Counted from the stretch's first letter, positions 10,463 to 20,354 are shown. The stretch is 64,000 nucleotides of DNA from Parazoarcus communis (GCF_003111665.1 NZ_CP022188.1:62001-126000); one strand, 5' to 3'. Notes: a model not told the origin generated them from the sequence alone. A program made the numbers and translations.

Positions 10463-11212
10463 TTAGGCAGGAAACATATCCGAGGCACGCACCCGGTCGG
10501 GAAAATCGGTGATTACAGTCTCAACCCCCATGCGCAGCAAGGCTTTCGCGCGCTCGGCGTCATTTTCGGTGTACACCGCAAGATGATAGCCACTGTCACG
10601 GATCGTCCGGGCCTGTGCTGCATCGAGCGCGCTTGCGCAGACATGAATCGCGTGCACGCCCAGGCCTGCTGCGCGGCTTGTCCAGTCCTCAGGCAGCTCC
10701 TCGACCAGCAGGCCGTAGATCGCACCGGGCAGGATCTCCATTGCCGCGGCCAGGGACGCATCTTCAAAAGAGGAGATGACCAGCCCCGGCACGCCATTGG
10801 CGCGCCCCCGGGCAAGATAGTCGGCGACAACGCGCCCGGTCTGCTGCTCGAAACCGGCTGCGGGCTTGATCTCGAGATTCACCGCCAGACCAAGGGCCGC
10901 ACAGCGCGCGAGCGCCTCATCCAGCGTCGGCAGCCGTTCGGCGGCAAAGCGCACATCAAACCAGCTGCCGGCATCGAGCTGGCGCAGCTGCGCCAGCGTG
11001 TGACGACTCACCTCACCGTGGCCGCTTGTCGTTCGCTCCAGCGTTTCGTCGTGAATCAGCAGCGGAAAGCCGTCGGCGCTGAGCATGACATCGAACTCGA
11101 CGCCGCGACAGCCATGCTTCACCGCAACTTCAAGCCCGGCCAGCGTGTTCTCCGGCGCAAGCGCACCGCCGCAGCGATGCGCCAGCACCTGAGGCAGAGG
11201 CCACAGCTGCAC
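10463..11212 (-). CDS. ugpQ: Glycerophosphodiester phosphodiesterase (UgpQ type)
   Basis: Hydrolyses glycerophosphodiesters to sn-glycerol 3-phosphate and an alcohol. 249 residues, cytoplasmic size, no signal peptide. Catalytic His 12 in the AHRCGG motif, Glu 21 (PENT), Glu 39/Asp 41 metal ligands, second catalytic His 54 (IHDETL), NLEIKP near residue 110. It begins 5 bases after the end of ugpB, so the two form one unit. The product would enter glycerol metabolism through GlpD, encoded at 59598-61166. Confidence 0.92.
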   Translation of the reverse strand: MQLWPLPQVLAHRCGGALAPENTLAGLEVAVKHGCRGVEFDVMLSADGFPLLIHDETLERTTSGHGEVSRHTLAQLRQLDAGSWFDVRFAAERLPTLDEALARCAALGLAVNLEIKPAAGFEQQTGRVVADYLARGRANGVPGLVISSFEDASLAAAMEILPGAIYGLLVEELPEDWTSRAAGLGVHAIHVCASALDAAQARTIRDSGYHLAVYTENDAERAKALLRMGVETVITDFPDRVRASDMFPA

Positions 11213-11217
11213 TTGGA

Positions 11218-12504
11218 TCAGCTCCCGGCAGCGCGCACCACGGCGTTATCGAGTGCTTCCTTGGCCGCCTTGCGGTCGGCCCAGACGCCTGACAACTCTT
11301 CGTCGATGATGCGCCTTACCTTCTCGCGCCCCACGACCGGTTGAGCGGCCGAGTCGCCCGTCACCGGCTTGTTGGTAAGCTGGCCAACTGCCACCTTGAT
11401 GTTCTCAAGATCTGTCCCCAGCAGTTCGCTGCGCGAGGCCAGCAGACCCGCACGATTCAGCGGCAGATAGCCCGTTTCGCGCTGCCAGACGACCTGGTTT
11501 TCGGGCTGCAGCCAGAAGCTGACGAATTTTGCGACCCCCTTGTACTCAGCCGCTTTCTTGCCTGCCGCAACCCACATGGCCGGACCGTCGGCGAGCGTGT
11601 TCTGCGGAGCCCCCGGAAAATCGTCGTAGTACGGCAGCTGCGCCACACCGACATCGATCGTGCCCTTGCTGCGGAATCCGGCCCAGCTGTTGGACGGGGC
11701 CGCGATGACCGCGCATTCGCCGCTGGCAAAATGTTGCCCGGCTTCGTTCCCACGCTCGAACACCTGCAGGTAACGCGCCCGGTGCCAGCTCGCCATCATC
11801 GCGACGTGCTTGACCTGGAACATGCCGTTGAACGACGGTGCGGACACTTTTCCGCGCATCGCTGCAACCGGTTCGTTGTGCCACGCACTGAGGTTCTCCA
11901 CCATCACCCGCCCCGGTTCAGCCACAGTGTAGGGGCAGGTATGCCCGGCATCGGCAAGGCGTCCGAGGACGGTCTGAAGGTCAAACCACGTTGCCACGCT
12001 GGTGGTTTCCGGATTCATCCCGGCGCGCCGCAGTGCGTCGCGGTTCAGGAACAGCACCGGCGTCGACAGGCCGATCGGCAGGGCCAGCAGCTGGCCTTTG
12101 GAATCGACCGGGGTGCGCGTCATCATTGCAGGCGGGCGCAGCGTCTGCAGCGCGCTGCCGGTTTCCTTCATCACCGCATACAGCGGCTTGAAGCGGGGCT
12201 TGCCGGCCAGGAAACGCTCTTCGTCGTCGCCTTCGAGAATCATCAGGTGCGGTGCATTGGCAGACTTCCAGTCCTGCTCGGACAACACCACCTGGTACTC
12301 CTTGCTCTGCGCATTGAAGCGCTCGATCAAGGCTTGCAGGGAAGCAGCCCCTTCGGCGGGGAGGCGCTGAAAGAGCTCGATCTGCTGAACCTCAGCAGGC
12401 TTGGCGGGCGCAGCCGCGACTGCATGGCTAGCGACCGCAAGCACGGCCACTGCGCCAAAGCCAAGTGCGCGACGAATACCGAATCGGGAAACGAATGAAT
12501 GCAT
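11218..12504 (-). CDS. ugpB: sn-Glycerol-3-phosphate ABC transporter, substrate-binding protein
   Basis: Periplasmic extracellular solute-binding family 1 protein of 428 residues, the size of UgpB. An N-terminal signal peptide of about 31 residues (positive start, hydrophobic core, AVA-AAP cleavage region) is visible. Conserved features include LFQRLPAEGAASLQALIERFN, PIGLSTPVLFLNRDALRRAG and TGYLPLNR near the C-terminus. It pairs with ugpQ, but the permease and ATPase genes ugpA, ugpE and ugpC are not adjacent: the next gene upstream is an unrelated lipoprotein on the other strand. Confidence 0.9.
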   Translation of the reverse strand: MHSFVSRFGIRRALGFGAVAVLAVASHAVAAAPAKPAEVQQIELFQRLPAEGAASLQALIERFNAQSKEYQVVLSEQDWKSANAPHLMILEGDDEERFLAGKPRFKPLYAVMKETGSALQTLRPPAMMTRTPVDSKGQLLALPIGLSTPVLFLNRDALRRAGMNPETTSVATWFDLQTVLGRLADAGHTCPYTVAEPGRVMVENLSAWHNEPVAAMRGKVSAPSFNGMFQVKHVAMMASWHRARYLQVFERGNEAGQHFASGECAVIAAPSNSWAGFRSKGTIDVGVAQLPYYDDFPGAPQNTLADGPAMWVAAGKKAAEYKGVAKFVSFWLQPENQVVWQRETGYLPLNRAGLLASRSELLGTDLENIKVAVGQLTNKPVTGDSAAQPVVGREKVRRIIDEELSGVWADRKAAKEALDNAVVRAAGS

Positions 12505-12698
12505 GGGATATCTTGATCTCAGGACTGGAACGAGCCGTGTTCGGGATAACGCACAAGGCGTGCGATAAGTTTCAAATTATAGACGGCGTGCGTGAGAAGA
12601 TCGTGAAGGGCTCACATGCGCTCACATCTTGATACATGCTTCAAGATTTCGGCCGCACTGCCGTTAGCATCAATATCGTCAATCGATTCGAACAGACC

Positions 12699-13076
12699 AT
12701 GCGCAAGAAGATTCGGTTTCTGATCCTGCTGGCCCTGATTCCGCTGACAACGGGGTGCGACCAGCTGATCGAACTGCTCGAGCTTCCCAACCCGGCGAAG
12801 GAGGCCGCGCTGGCAGAGGCGGAAGGCCAGGCTATCGGCAGCGCCTGTCGTCATGCCGGGCGCTCGCTGGAGGACTGCTACATCCTCAACCCGTCGGCAC
12901 AGAAGGCAGCCGTGTTCGCAGGCTGGCGGTCGATGAACGACTACATGATGGAAAACAAGCTGGAGGTCGTCCCGTCCCAGCTTCAGACCAAGGCAACGAC
13001 GGCGCCCGAACCCGCTGCCGCAGCACCGGCGGGAACGCCCGCCTCCGCGCCCCCGGCCAAAGCCGGCGGACACTGA
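12699..13076 (+). CDS. Small lipoprotein of unknown function
   Basis: 125 residues from ATG 12699. The start MRKKIRFLILLALIPLTTGC is a clear lipoprotein signal peptide with lipobox LTTG-C, so the mature protein is predicted to be membrane-anchored on Cys 20. The middle contains further cysteines (SACRHAGRSLEDCYIL) that could form a disulfide. The tail is an Ala/Pro-rich low-complexity segment. The frame extends upstream to 12636 but the lipobox fixes the start. No family recognised; the next gene is convergent. Confidence 0.8.
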   Translation: MRKKIRFLILLALIPLTTGCDQLIELLELPNPAKEAALAEAEGQAIGSACRHAGRSLEDCYILNPSAQKAAVFAGWRSMNDYMMENKLEVVPSQLQTKATTAPEPAAAAPAGTPASAPPAKAGGH

Positions 13077-13096
13077 GGACCGGGCGTAATACAAAG

Positions 13097-14155
13097 TCAG
13101 GGGACGGGGTTGGTGTAGCGCAGGTGAATGCGCTCGATCGCCTCAAGCAGGTCGGGCGAAAGCGGCTTCGCCCAGGCATCCAGATCCTCCGCCAGCTGCC
13201 CTGACGTACTGGCGCCGATGATGGTGCTGGCCACGCAGGCACGGTGATACACAAAGGACAGCGCCAGCGCGGTCGGCGTCATACCATGCTCGCGCGCAAG
13301 GTCTGCATAAGCCGCGACAGCGGGTTGAACGTTCGGCTTGGTATAGCGCTGCCCAAAGGACTCGAACTCAGTCAGGCGGCCAGGCGCAGCCGGATTTGCA
13401 AGGTACTTGCCCGTCAGGTGCCCGAATGCAAGCGGGGAATACGCCAGCAGCCCCACTTGCTCACGATGACAGACTTCGGCCAGACCATACTCGAACACCC
13501 GCGTGAGCAAGCTGTAAGCGTTCTGAGTGGACACCACTCGTGGCAGGCCGGACTCGCTCGCAATGCGCGTAAATTCCATTACGCCCCACGGATGCTCGTT
13601 GGACAGGCCCACGTGACGGACTTTGCCCTCCGCCACCAGTTCGGCCAGCGCCTCGAGCTGCGCGCGGATCGGCGTGCACTCGCGCTCTTTGGCGGGATCG
13701 TACTGCCACTGCCCGAACAGCGGCTGATTGCGCTCCGGCCAGTGCAGCTGATAAAGGTCGATATAGTCTGTCCGCAGGCGTCTAAGGCTGCCCTCGACCG
13801 CCTCGCGAATGTTTGCGCGGTCGAGCGCCAGTGGCCCGCCGCGAATCCAGCCCAGACTGCGTGCCGGCCCCGCCACTTTGGTGGCAAGCACAACTTTTTC
13901 CCGCACCTGTCTGCTCAACCAGTTGCCGACGATGGTTTCGCTCGCGCCATAGGTTTCTGCGCGCGCAGGCACCGCGTACATTTCGGCCGTATCGATGAAG
14001 TTGAGACCGCGCTCAAACGCCATGTCGAGCTGATCATGCGCGTCACTCTCGGGCGTCTGCTGCCCGAACGTCATCGTCCCGAGGCACACCGCGGACACCC
14101 GCGGCCCCTGCGCGCCCAGCACCCGATAGATCATCCCGCCATCGCTCATCCGCAT
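13097..14155 (-). CDS. tas: NADP(H)-dependent aldo/keto reductase, Tas type
   Basis: 352 residues, close to E. coli Tas (346) over its whole length. Reads as a complete TIM-barrel aldo/keto reductase: the LGTMTFGQQ start, catalytic Asp/Tyr in FIDTAEMYAVP, the catalytic Lys in LATKVAG, the catalytic His in DLYQLHWPERNQ, and the C-terminal NADP-binding IIGAST. Tas was found through tyrosine-auxotrophy suppression in E. coli; its physiological substrate is not established. The start could also be ATG at 14134. Confidence 0.87.
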   Translation of the reverse strand: MRMSDGGMIYRVLGAQGPRVSAVCLGTMTFGQQTPESDAHDQLDMAFERGLNFIDTAEMYAVPARAETYGASETIVGNWLSRQVREKVVLATKVAGPARSLGWIRGGPLALDRANIREAVEGSLRRLRTDYIDLYQLHWPERNQPLFGQWQYDPAKERECTPIRAQLEALAELVAEGKVRHVGLSNEHPWGVMEFTRIASESGLPRVVSTQNAYSLLTRVFEYGLAEVCHREQVGLLAYSPLAFGHLTGKYLANPAAPGRLTEFESFGQRYTKPNVQPAVAAYADLAREHGMTPTALALSFVYHRACVASTIIGASTSGQLAEDLDAWAKPLSPDLLEAIERIHLRYTNPVP

Positions 14156-14240
14156 TTCTCCTGTTGATTCAAGCCGTCACGACATATCATGCGACCCTTC
14201 GCATCACCATGATACTTCAGCGCTCCGGCGCCACCTGCCC

Positions 14241-15335
14241 ATGTCCGACCATACCCCGCCCGCCAGTATCGCCATCTCCGGCCTGCTCGCCTATTGCCGC
14301 CCCGGCTTCGAGAAAGAGCTGGCCTCCGAACTGGACGACATCGCCGCTGACGCCGGCATGATCGGCTTCGTCCGCACCCAGCCCAACTCGGGCTATGCGG
14401 CCTTCGAAGCCTTCGAGCCCGTCCCCGTCTCCACCTTGGGCGAGCACGCCGACTGGCGCAAGCCGGTGTTCGCCCGTCAGCTCCTGCCCTGGTTCGCGAA
14501 GGTCGAGGACCTGCCCGAACGCGACCGCGCCACGCCTATCGTTGCCGCGGTGCATGCGTCCGGACAGCGCTTTTCCGGCGTCGTGCTGGAAACGCCTGAC
14601 AATGACGAAGCCAAGCAGCAGTCGGGCTTCTGCCGTCGCTTTGCCGAGCCCCTCACGCGGGCGCTCGAAAAGGCCGGACGTCTGCGCACCAGCAAGACCG
14701 GTCTGCCCTTGCTGCATGTCGTTTTCACCAGCCCGACCACGGCCTGGCTTGCCTCCGGCCTGCCCGGCATGTGCGCGCCGTGGCCGATGGGCATCCCGCG
14801 CCTGCGCATGCCCTCAAACGCGCCCAGCCGCTCCACGCTCAAGCTCGCCGAAGCCTTCATGACCCTGCTCTCGGACGAGGAGCGTGAAAACAACATCCGC
14901 GCCGGTCAGCGCGCAGTGGACCTTGGCGCAGCGCCCGGCGGCTGGACCTGGCAACTCGCCAATCGCGGCCTGCGGGTGATTGCCGTCGACAACGGCCCGA
15001 TGAAGGATTCGGTGATGGCGACCGAGATGGTCGAGCACCTCAAGGCCGACGGCTTCACCTGGCGCCCGCAGCGCGCGGTGGACTGGATGGTGTGCGACAT
15101 GGTCGAGCAACCGAGCCGGATTGCGTCGCTGATGGCCGACTGGGTGGCAACTGGACGCTGCCGCCACACCATCTTCAACCTCAAGCTGCCGATGAAGCGC
15201 CGCCTCGAAGCCGTGGAGCAGTGCCGCATCTTGATCCAGAAGCGGCTCGCCAGCGTCGGCCCCTACGATCTGCGCATCAAGCAGCTTTATCACGACCGCG
15301 AAGAAGTTACCGCTTACCTGACGCTCAAGCGCTGA
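14241..15335 (+). CDS. rlmM: 23S rRNA (cytidine-2498-2'-O) methyltransferase RlmM
   Basis: SAM-dependent 2'-O-methylation of C2498 in 23S rRNA. 364 residues, as in the family. N-terminal THUMP-like region (LLAYCRPGFEKELASEL), then a Rossmann methyltransferase domain with motif I VDLGAAPGGWTWQL at 226-239, and a K-D-K-E type arrangement later (VDWMVCDMV, NLKLPMKRR). ATG 14241 begins the conserved N-terminus. Stands alone, divergent from the tas-like gene. Confidence 0.94.
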   Translation: MSDHTPPASIAISGLLAYCRPGFEKELASELDDIAADAGMIGFVRTQPNSGYAAFEAFEPVPVSTLGEHADWRKPVFARQLLPWFAKVEDLPERDRATPIVAAVHASGQRFSGVVLETPDNDEAKQQSGFCRRFAEPLTRALEKAGRLRTSKTGLPLLHVVFTSPTTAWLASGLPGMCAPWPMGIPRLRMPSNAPSRSTLKLAEAFMTLLSDEERENNIRAGQRAVDLGAAPGGWTWQLANRGLRVIAVDNGPMKDSVMATEMVEHLKADGFTWRPQRAVDWMVCDMVEQPSRIASLMADWVATGRCRHTIFNLKLPMKRRLEAVEQCRILIQKRLASVGPYDLRIKQLYHDREEVTAYLTLKR

Positions 15336-15629
15336 GACCGTTCCAGCGTCCCGCGCAAGCCGACTTTGCCGGCATTGCGCGGGATGTGCGCATTCGCGCG
15401 ACGGCATCCGCCGCGGAGACCGGCACGACACTCCCGCACATGCACTCGCGCCGGAAGCACTTGTCACAAAACGCTTTTCGGCCTGTGTGTATAATCCTTT
15501 CTTTTTTCCGTATCCAGCCCGCCCGCCGGCACCCGCACTCGTCAAGGGCGCATTCCCGGCGCATGCTCATCCTGACACCCACAGTGGTCACATGATTGCG
15601 CGGCAGTTGGCCCAACCAGAAAGGCGCTC

Positions 15630-17117
15630 ATGAGTTTTGCCGACCTCGGCCTCATCCCGGAACTCCTGCAAGCCGTAGCAGAATCCGGCTACACCGAACC
15701 CACCCCGATCCAGAGCCAGGCAATCCCCATCGTGCTTGCCGGCAAAGACATTCTGGGCGGCGCCCAGACCGGCACCGGCAAGACCGCAGGCTTTACCCTG
15801 CCCCTGCTGCAACGCCTTGCCCGCCACGCCAGCACCAGCACATCCCCCGCCCGTCACCAGACGCGCGCACTGATTCTCGCACCGACCCGCGAACTGGCGA
15901 TGCAGGTGTATGAGTCGGTCAAAACCTACAGCAAGCACATCCCGCTGCGCTCGACCTGCATTTACGGTGGCGTCGACATGAAGGCCCAGGTCGCCGAACT
16001 GCGCCGCGGCATCGAAATCGTCATCGCCACGCCTGGGCGCCTGCTCGACCACGTCCAGCAAAAGACCATCCAGCTCAACCAGGTCGAAATGCTCGTGCTC
16101 GACGAAGCCGACCGCATGCTCGACATGGGCTTCATCCCCGACATCAAGCGCATTCTCGAGTTGCTGCCGGCCAGCCGTCAGAGCCTGCTCTTCTCCGCCA
16201 CCTTCTCCGACGAGATCAAGAAGCTCGCCGACCAGATGCTGAAAGACCCGCAGCTGATCGAGGTCGCACGCCGCAACATGGTGTCGGAAACCATCACGCA
16301 CGTCGTGCACCCGGTTTCGGCAGGCATGAAGCGCAACCTGCTCGCGCACCTGCTGCGCCATCAGCCCGACACCCAGGCACTGGTCTTTGTTGCCACCAAG
16401 ATCGTATGCGGCCGCCTTGCCCACTTCCTTGAGCGCAGCGGCATCTCCGCCGATGCCATCCACGGTGACAAGGGGCAGCAGCAGCGCACCGAAACCCTGG
16501 AGGCGTTCAAGGCCGGCAAGCTGCGCGTCCTCGTCGCCACCGACGTTGCCGCGCGCGGCATCGACATCGACGAATTGCCCAACGTCATCAACTTCGAGTT
16601 GCCGCACACGGCGGAAGACTACGTCCACCGGATCGGCCGCACCGGCCGTGCCGGCCACAAGGGCAACGCCGTGTCGCTGGTGTGCTCCGAAGAAAAGCAC
16701 TACCTCGCCGACATCCAGAAGCTCATCAAGCTCGATATCCCGCAGGAAATCGTGCCCGGCTTCGACCCCGACCCCGATTTCTTCGAGGCCGGCAGCCGTC
16801 ATCGTGGTCGGCGCAGTGGCGGCGCCAGCGCGAGCGCATCCATGCCAGCCGAACCACGGCAGAGAGCGCCGGCTGCGCCCCGCGCTGCACCTGCCACAGG
16901 GGAGTCGCGCGGCGGCCGCAGTGGCAACACAGGCGGTGGAAATCGCGGCAGGCAGAAGTCCACTGTCGCACCGGACGGCTTCGATTTCAGCAAACCCTAC
17001 GAATCTGCCCGCACCCCCGAAGCGGCAGCGGACACCGGCGCACCCGCTGAAAAAGCCGCGCCGCGCCGCCCGCAGCGTCCGATCGCGGTTCTGCTGGGCG
17101 GGCTGGGGCGGAAATAG
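15630..17117 (+). CDS. rhlE: ATP-dependent RNA helicase RhlE
   Basis: DEAD-box RNA helicase of 495 residues. Q motif (FADLGL...PTPIQSQAIP), Walker A AQTGTGKT 45-52, PTREL, DEAD 159-162, SAT 190-192, and the second RecA domain with ARGIDIDELPNVINF and HRIGRTGR. After about residue 385 comes a basic Arg/Gly/Ala/Pro low-complexity tail (RHRGRRSGGASAS) typical of RNA-binding C-terminal extensions in RhlE proteins. The 294-base upstream gap (15336-15629) contains a TATAAT at 15490-15495 but no well-placed -35. Confidence 0.94.
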   Translation: MSFADLGLIPELLQAVAESGYTEPTPIQSQAIPIVLAGKDILGGAQTGTGKTAGFTLPLLQRLARHASTSTSPARHQTRALILAPTRELAMQVYESVKTYSKHIPLRSTCIYGGVDMKAQVAELRRGIEIVIATPGRLLDHVQQKTIQLNQVEMLVLDEADRMLDMGFIPDIKRILELLPASRQSLLFSATFSDEIKKLADQMLKDPQLIEVARRNMVSETITHVVHPVSAGMKRNLLAHLLRHQPDTQALVFVATKIVCGRLAHFLERSGISADAIHGDKGQQQRTETLEAFKAGKLRVLVATDVAARGIDIDELPNVINFELPHTAEDYVHRIGRTGRAGHKGNAVSLVCSEEKHYLADIQKLIKLDIPQEIVPGFDPDPDFFEAGSRHRGRRSGGASASASMPAEPRQRAPAAPRAAPATGESRGGRSGNTGGGNRGRQKSTVAPDGFDFSKPYESARTPEAAADTGAPAEKAAPRRPQRPIAVLLGGLGRK

Positions 17118-17205
17118 GCCCGCGTCGCCCGGCTATTCGACCGATTTGGCGGCAGCACTTCAAGTATCCTGAACTCATGCCGATAACAGGCTTGGACACT
17201 TGGAC

Positions 17206-18756
17206 ATGCTGTCGCCAATGAAGCACGCTGGTCCCGCAAGGGACAACAACAATCCTGATGAGCCCTTCGTCCCCGACTTCTCGGAGGGGGCTGAAACCGG
17301 CGTGTATCTGGCCCTTCTCGAACTCATCGACGAAGGCCTGATCATTACCGGCGACGAGCGCATCATCGACGCCAACAGCGCCGCGTGCCGCCTGCTTGAA
17401 CGCGACTACCGGCAGATCGCCGGCCGCCCGCTGACCGAGCTCTTTGTCGACGAGCAGGCTTTCCTCGAGGCGCGCGCCCGATTGCTGATCCAGGGCGAAA
17501 TGCGCGGCACCCTCCAGATCGCGCTCCCCGATGGACGCCCACGCGACTTCCGCTTTGTCGCTGCTGCACGCCTGCGACCGGGCATTCACGCCCTGATTCT
17601 GAGCCCCGAGAACCTGACGGAGACTCCGGCCGGGCCGTCAGACACCGCTCCTGCAGCCCAGACCGACAGCGTATGGCCCCGACTCGCCGCCGCGCTCGCT
17701 CAAGCGGTCATCGTGATCGACGACCGCAATCGCATCAATGCCGCCAACGCCGCTGCGCTCGACACCCTTGGCATGAACCGCAGCGAACTGATCGGCCACA
17801 GCGCGGACAGTTGCCTCGACATCCACTGGCCAGCACCTGGCACCCCCCCGCTGGCCCGCATCAGCCCGCGCGGCAATACCCAGGCGCTCGACGCCCGTAT
17901 CCTTGCCGGCCCCCGCGACGGCTGGCACCTGTTGCTGCTGCCGCCCCGCACGGACGTCGTCGGCGGCCCTGTGTCCGCCAGCACAAAGGGGCCGCGCGGC
18001 CTCCAGCACCCCAGAATCGAAAGCACCCGCCTCGACCTGCACTTCCAGCCCCTGGTCAATGTCCGCAGCGGGGCGATTCATGCGGGCGAAGCTCTGCTGC
18101 GCTGGCACCACCCCCGGCTCGGGCTGATTCCATTCCGCGAATTCGCTGGCGCTGCGCGCGATGATGGCCGGCTGCCCGAGCTTGGCGGCTGGGCGCTGCG
18201 TGCGGCATGCCGTGCTGCAAACGCGTGGCCGCTCACACAGGGGCGGGCGCCCACCGTGACCGTCAATGTCGCGATCGAACAGATCATGCATGGCGCCCTC
18301 GTGCAGCAGGTCATCACCGCACTGAGCGAAAGCGGTATCGCGCCGAAGCGTCTGGAGCTCGATCTCGACGAAGAGGTACTGGCAGTGCCGGACGACAATG
18401 TCTCGGCCACGCTGAGTTCGCTCGCCAAGCTCGGCGTGCGCCTCGCCATCGACAACTTCGGACACGGCCTGAACTCCTTGCCGCGTCTTAAACGCTACCC
18501 CATCCAGGCCTTGAAGCTTGCACCGGAACTGGTGAGCGGCGTAGGCAAGGACGATGACTGCGACGCCGTAGTCGAGGCCATCGTGTGCATGGCCGCACCG
18601 CTGGGGCTCAAGGTTCTTGCCCGCGGGGTCGAGAACGAGGCGCAACAGTCCTTCCTCCTCGCGCTTGGCTGCGAACTCCAACAGGGGCCACTGTTCGGCG
18701 CACCCATGGCCGACGTCGAGTTCGCCCGTTTTCTCTCGGGTCAGCTTTTTTGTTAG
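17206..18756 (+). CDS. PAS-PAS-EAL protein, probably degenerate c-di-GMP phosphodiesterase
   Basis: 516 residues from ATG 17206 (TTG 17200 also possible). Two PAS-like sensor segments (about 25-125 and 155-245), then an EAL domain from about 275. The EAL signature is kept (GEALLRW, 294-300) as is Asn 354 (VTVNVAI), but the metal-binding DDFGTG loop reads IDNFGHG (416-421), with Asn in place of the second Asp, and the AEGVE element reads ARGVE (472-476). No GGDEF domain and no membrane segment. I infer weak or absent hydrolysis and a possible c-di-GMP-binding or protein-interaction role; family assignment is firm, activity is inference. Confidence 0.85.
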   Translation: MLSPMKHAGPARDNNNPDEPFVPDFSEGAETGVYLALLELIDEGLIITGDERIIDANSAACRLLERDYRQIAGRPLTELFVDEQAFLEARARLLIQGEMRGTLQIALPDGRPRDFRFVAAARLRPGIHALILSPENLTETPAGPSDTAPAAQTDSVWPRLAAALAQAVIVIDDRNRINAANAAALDTLGMNRSELIGHSADSCLDIHWPAPGTPPLARISPRGNTQALDARILAGPRDGWHLLLLPPRTDVVGGPVSASTKGPRGLQHPRIESTRLDLHFQPLVNVRSGAIHAGEALLRWHHPRLGLIPFREFAGAARDDGRLPELGGWALRAACRAANAWPLTQGRAPTVTVNVAIEQIMHGALVQQVITALSESGIAPKRLELDLDEEVLAVPDDNVSATLSSLAKLGVRLAIDNFGHGLNSLPRLKRYPIQALKLAPELVSGVGKDDDCDAVVEAIVCMAAPLGLKVLARGVENEAQQSFLLALGCELQQGPLFGAPMADVEFARFLSGQLFC

Positions 18757-18791
18757 GATCGCTGCGGGTCCGGGCTTGAAACTTCACTTCC

Positions 18792-19457
18792 ATGCAACAG
18801 GCAGACAAATCCACGATGCTCGACAAGGCACGCTATATCGTCGTTGAAGGGCCGATCGGCGCAGGCAAGACCTCGCTCGCCATCCGCCTGGCGGAGCATC
18901 TGCAGGCCAACACCCTGTTCGAGCAACCCGAAGCCAACCCCTTCCTGGCGCGCTTCTACCAGAATGCCGAGCGCTGGGCGATGTCGACGCAGCTCTCCTT
19001 CCTGTTTCAGCGCATCGACCAGCTCGCAGCGCTGCCTCAGGACGATGCCGAAGCACCCCGCATCGTCTCCGACTTCCTGCTTGAGAAAGACCCCCTCTTT
19101 GCCAGCCTGAACCTCACCGACGAAGAGCGTGCGCTCTATCAGCGCGTGTTCGACGCCATGAAACCGGCCGCGCCGCCCAAGCCGGATCTGGTGATCTACC
19201 TGCAGGCACGGGCCGATACCCTGGTCGAGCGCATCCGCAAGCGCGGCATGGAGGCCGAACGACGTATCACCGAAGCCTACCTCGAACGCGTAGCCGACCA
19301 CTACGCACGGTTCTTCTACCAGTACGAAGACGCACCCTTGTTCGTCGTCGATGCTGGCATACTCAATCCGGTTGATAATGAGGCTGACTTCGAACTGCTG
19401 GTCGACCGCCTGCGCAACATGCGCAGTTATCGCGAGTTTTTCGCCTACGCGGGCTAA
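18792..19457 (+). CDS. Deoxynucleoside (deoxyadenosine/deoxyguanosine-type) kinase
   Basis: 221 residues. P-loop GPIGAGKT at 20-27 preceded by YIVVEG, an LFEQPEANPFLARFY segment matching the deoxynucleoside-kinase substrate region, VSDFLLEKD, and an Arg-rich lid (RIRKRGMEAERRI). Salvages deoxynucleosides with ATP. It sits directly before panB-panC, an arrangement that I recall as common in betaproteobacteria. Which base it prefers cannot be told from sequence. Confidence 0.87.
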   Translation: MQQADKSTMLDKARYIVVEGPIGAGKTSLAIRLAEHLQANTLFEQPEANPFLARFYQNAERWAMSTQLSFLFQRIDQLAALPQDDAEAPRIVSDFLLEKDPLFASLNLTDEERALYQRVFDAMKPAAPPKPDLVIYLQARADTLVERIRKRGMEAERRITEAYLERVADHYARFFYQYEDAPLFVVDAGILNPVDNEADFELLVDRLRNMRSYREFFAYAG

Positions 19458-19538
19458 GCTGTCGGACCGCACGTTCAATTCCTGCTTGTGCATTGCACCA
19501 GTTTGGTGAAAACTGCGCCCTCCTTTCAGGAGCGAACG

Positions 19539-20354
19539 ATGAGCTACCTCCAGGACAACAAACCGATCACCCTGTTCGAGCTGGGCAAGATGCGCGCCGA
19601 AGGCCGCAAGATTGCCATGCTCACCTGTTATGACGCGAGCTTTGCCACGCTGGTAGAGCGCTGCGGCGTGGACGTGGTACTGGTGGGCGACTCCCTCGGC
19701 AACGTGCTCCAGGGCCAGAAGTCCACGCTCCCGGTCACCATGGACCACATGGTGTATCACACCGAATGCGTCGCGCGCGGATGCAACCGTCCGTTCATCG
19801 TGGCCGACATGCCCTTTGGCAGTTACCACGAGAGCCCGGCGCAGGCCATGCGCAATGCCGCGCGACTGTTGGCCGCCGGCGCGCAGATGGTCAAGCTCGA
19901 GGGTGGCGAGTTCATGGCCGAAACGGTGCATTTCCTGGTCGAACGCGGCGTCCCGGTATGCGCCCATATTGGTCTGACACCGCAATCAGTCCATCAACTG
20001 GGCGGCTATCGGGTTCAAGGCCGCAACGAAGCCGGCGCCGAACGCCTCAAGTCCGACTCGCGCGCGCTCGAGGATGCCGGCGCAGGCCTGATGGTCATGG
20101 AAATGGTGCCGGCGACGGTAGCCACCGAAATCACCTCCATTCTCAAGTCGATGGCCACCATCGGCATTGGCGCCGGCCCATCGTGCGATGGCCAGGTCCT
20201 CGTACTGCATGACCTGCTCGGCGTCTACCCGGGCAAGACGGCCCGCTTCGTGCGCAACTTCATGAACGGCGCGAGCAGTATCGACGAGGCCGTCGGCAGC
20301 TACGTCGCTGCAGTCAAGGATGGCAGCTTCCCGGCAGCGGAACATTGCTACTGA
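19539..20354 (+). CDS. panB: 3-methyl-2-oxobutanoate hydroxymethyltransferase
   Basis: First committed step of pantothenate synthesis: transfers a hydroxymethyl group from methylene-tetrahydrofolate to ketoisovalerate. 271 residues. Conserved stretches [49 protein letters not shown] and DLLGVYPG are present. ATG 19539 follows AGGAG at ideal spacing; the frame's earlier start at 19488 lacks support. panC follows 35 bases later, so the pair is an operon. Confidence 0.95.
   Translation: MSYLQDNKPITLFELGKMRAEGRKIAMLTCYDASFATLVERCGVDVVLVGDSLGNVLQGQKSTLPVTMDHMVYHTECVARGCNRPFIVADMPFGSYHESPAQAMRNAARLLAAGAQMVKLEGGEFMAETVHFLVERGVPVCAHIGLTPQSVHQLGGYRVQGRNEAGAERLKSDSRALEDAGAGLMVMEMVPATVATEITSILKSMATIGIGAGPSCDGQVLVLHDLLGVYPGKTARFVRNFMNGASSIDEAVGSYVAAVKDGSFPAAEHCY

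Noticed and set aside
15461..15495. TTGTCA ... TATAAT upstream of rhlE as a promoter
   Set aside because: The spacer would be 23 bases, too long for a standard promoter; only the TATAAT is noted.
15325..15615. Cys-rich 96-codon minus-strand frame between rlmM and rhlE (FCDKCFRRECMCG)
   Set aside because: Looks zinc-finger-like in part, but no ribosome-binding site, overlaps the rlmM end and the likely rhlE promoter region, and the rest is unstructured composition.
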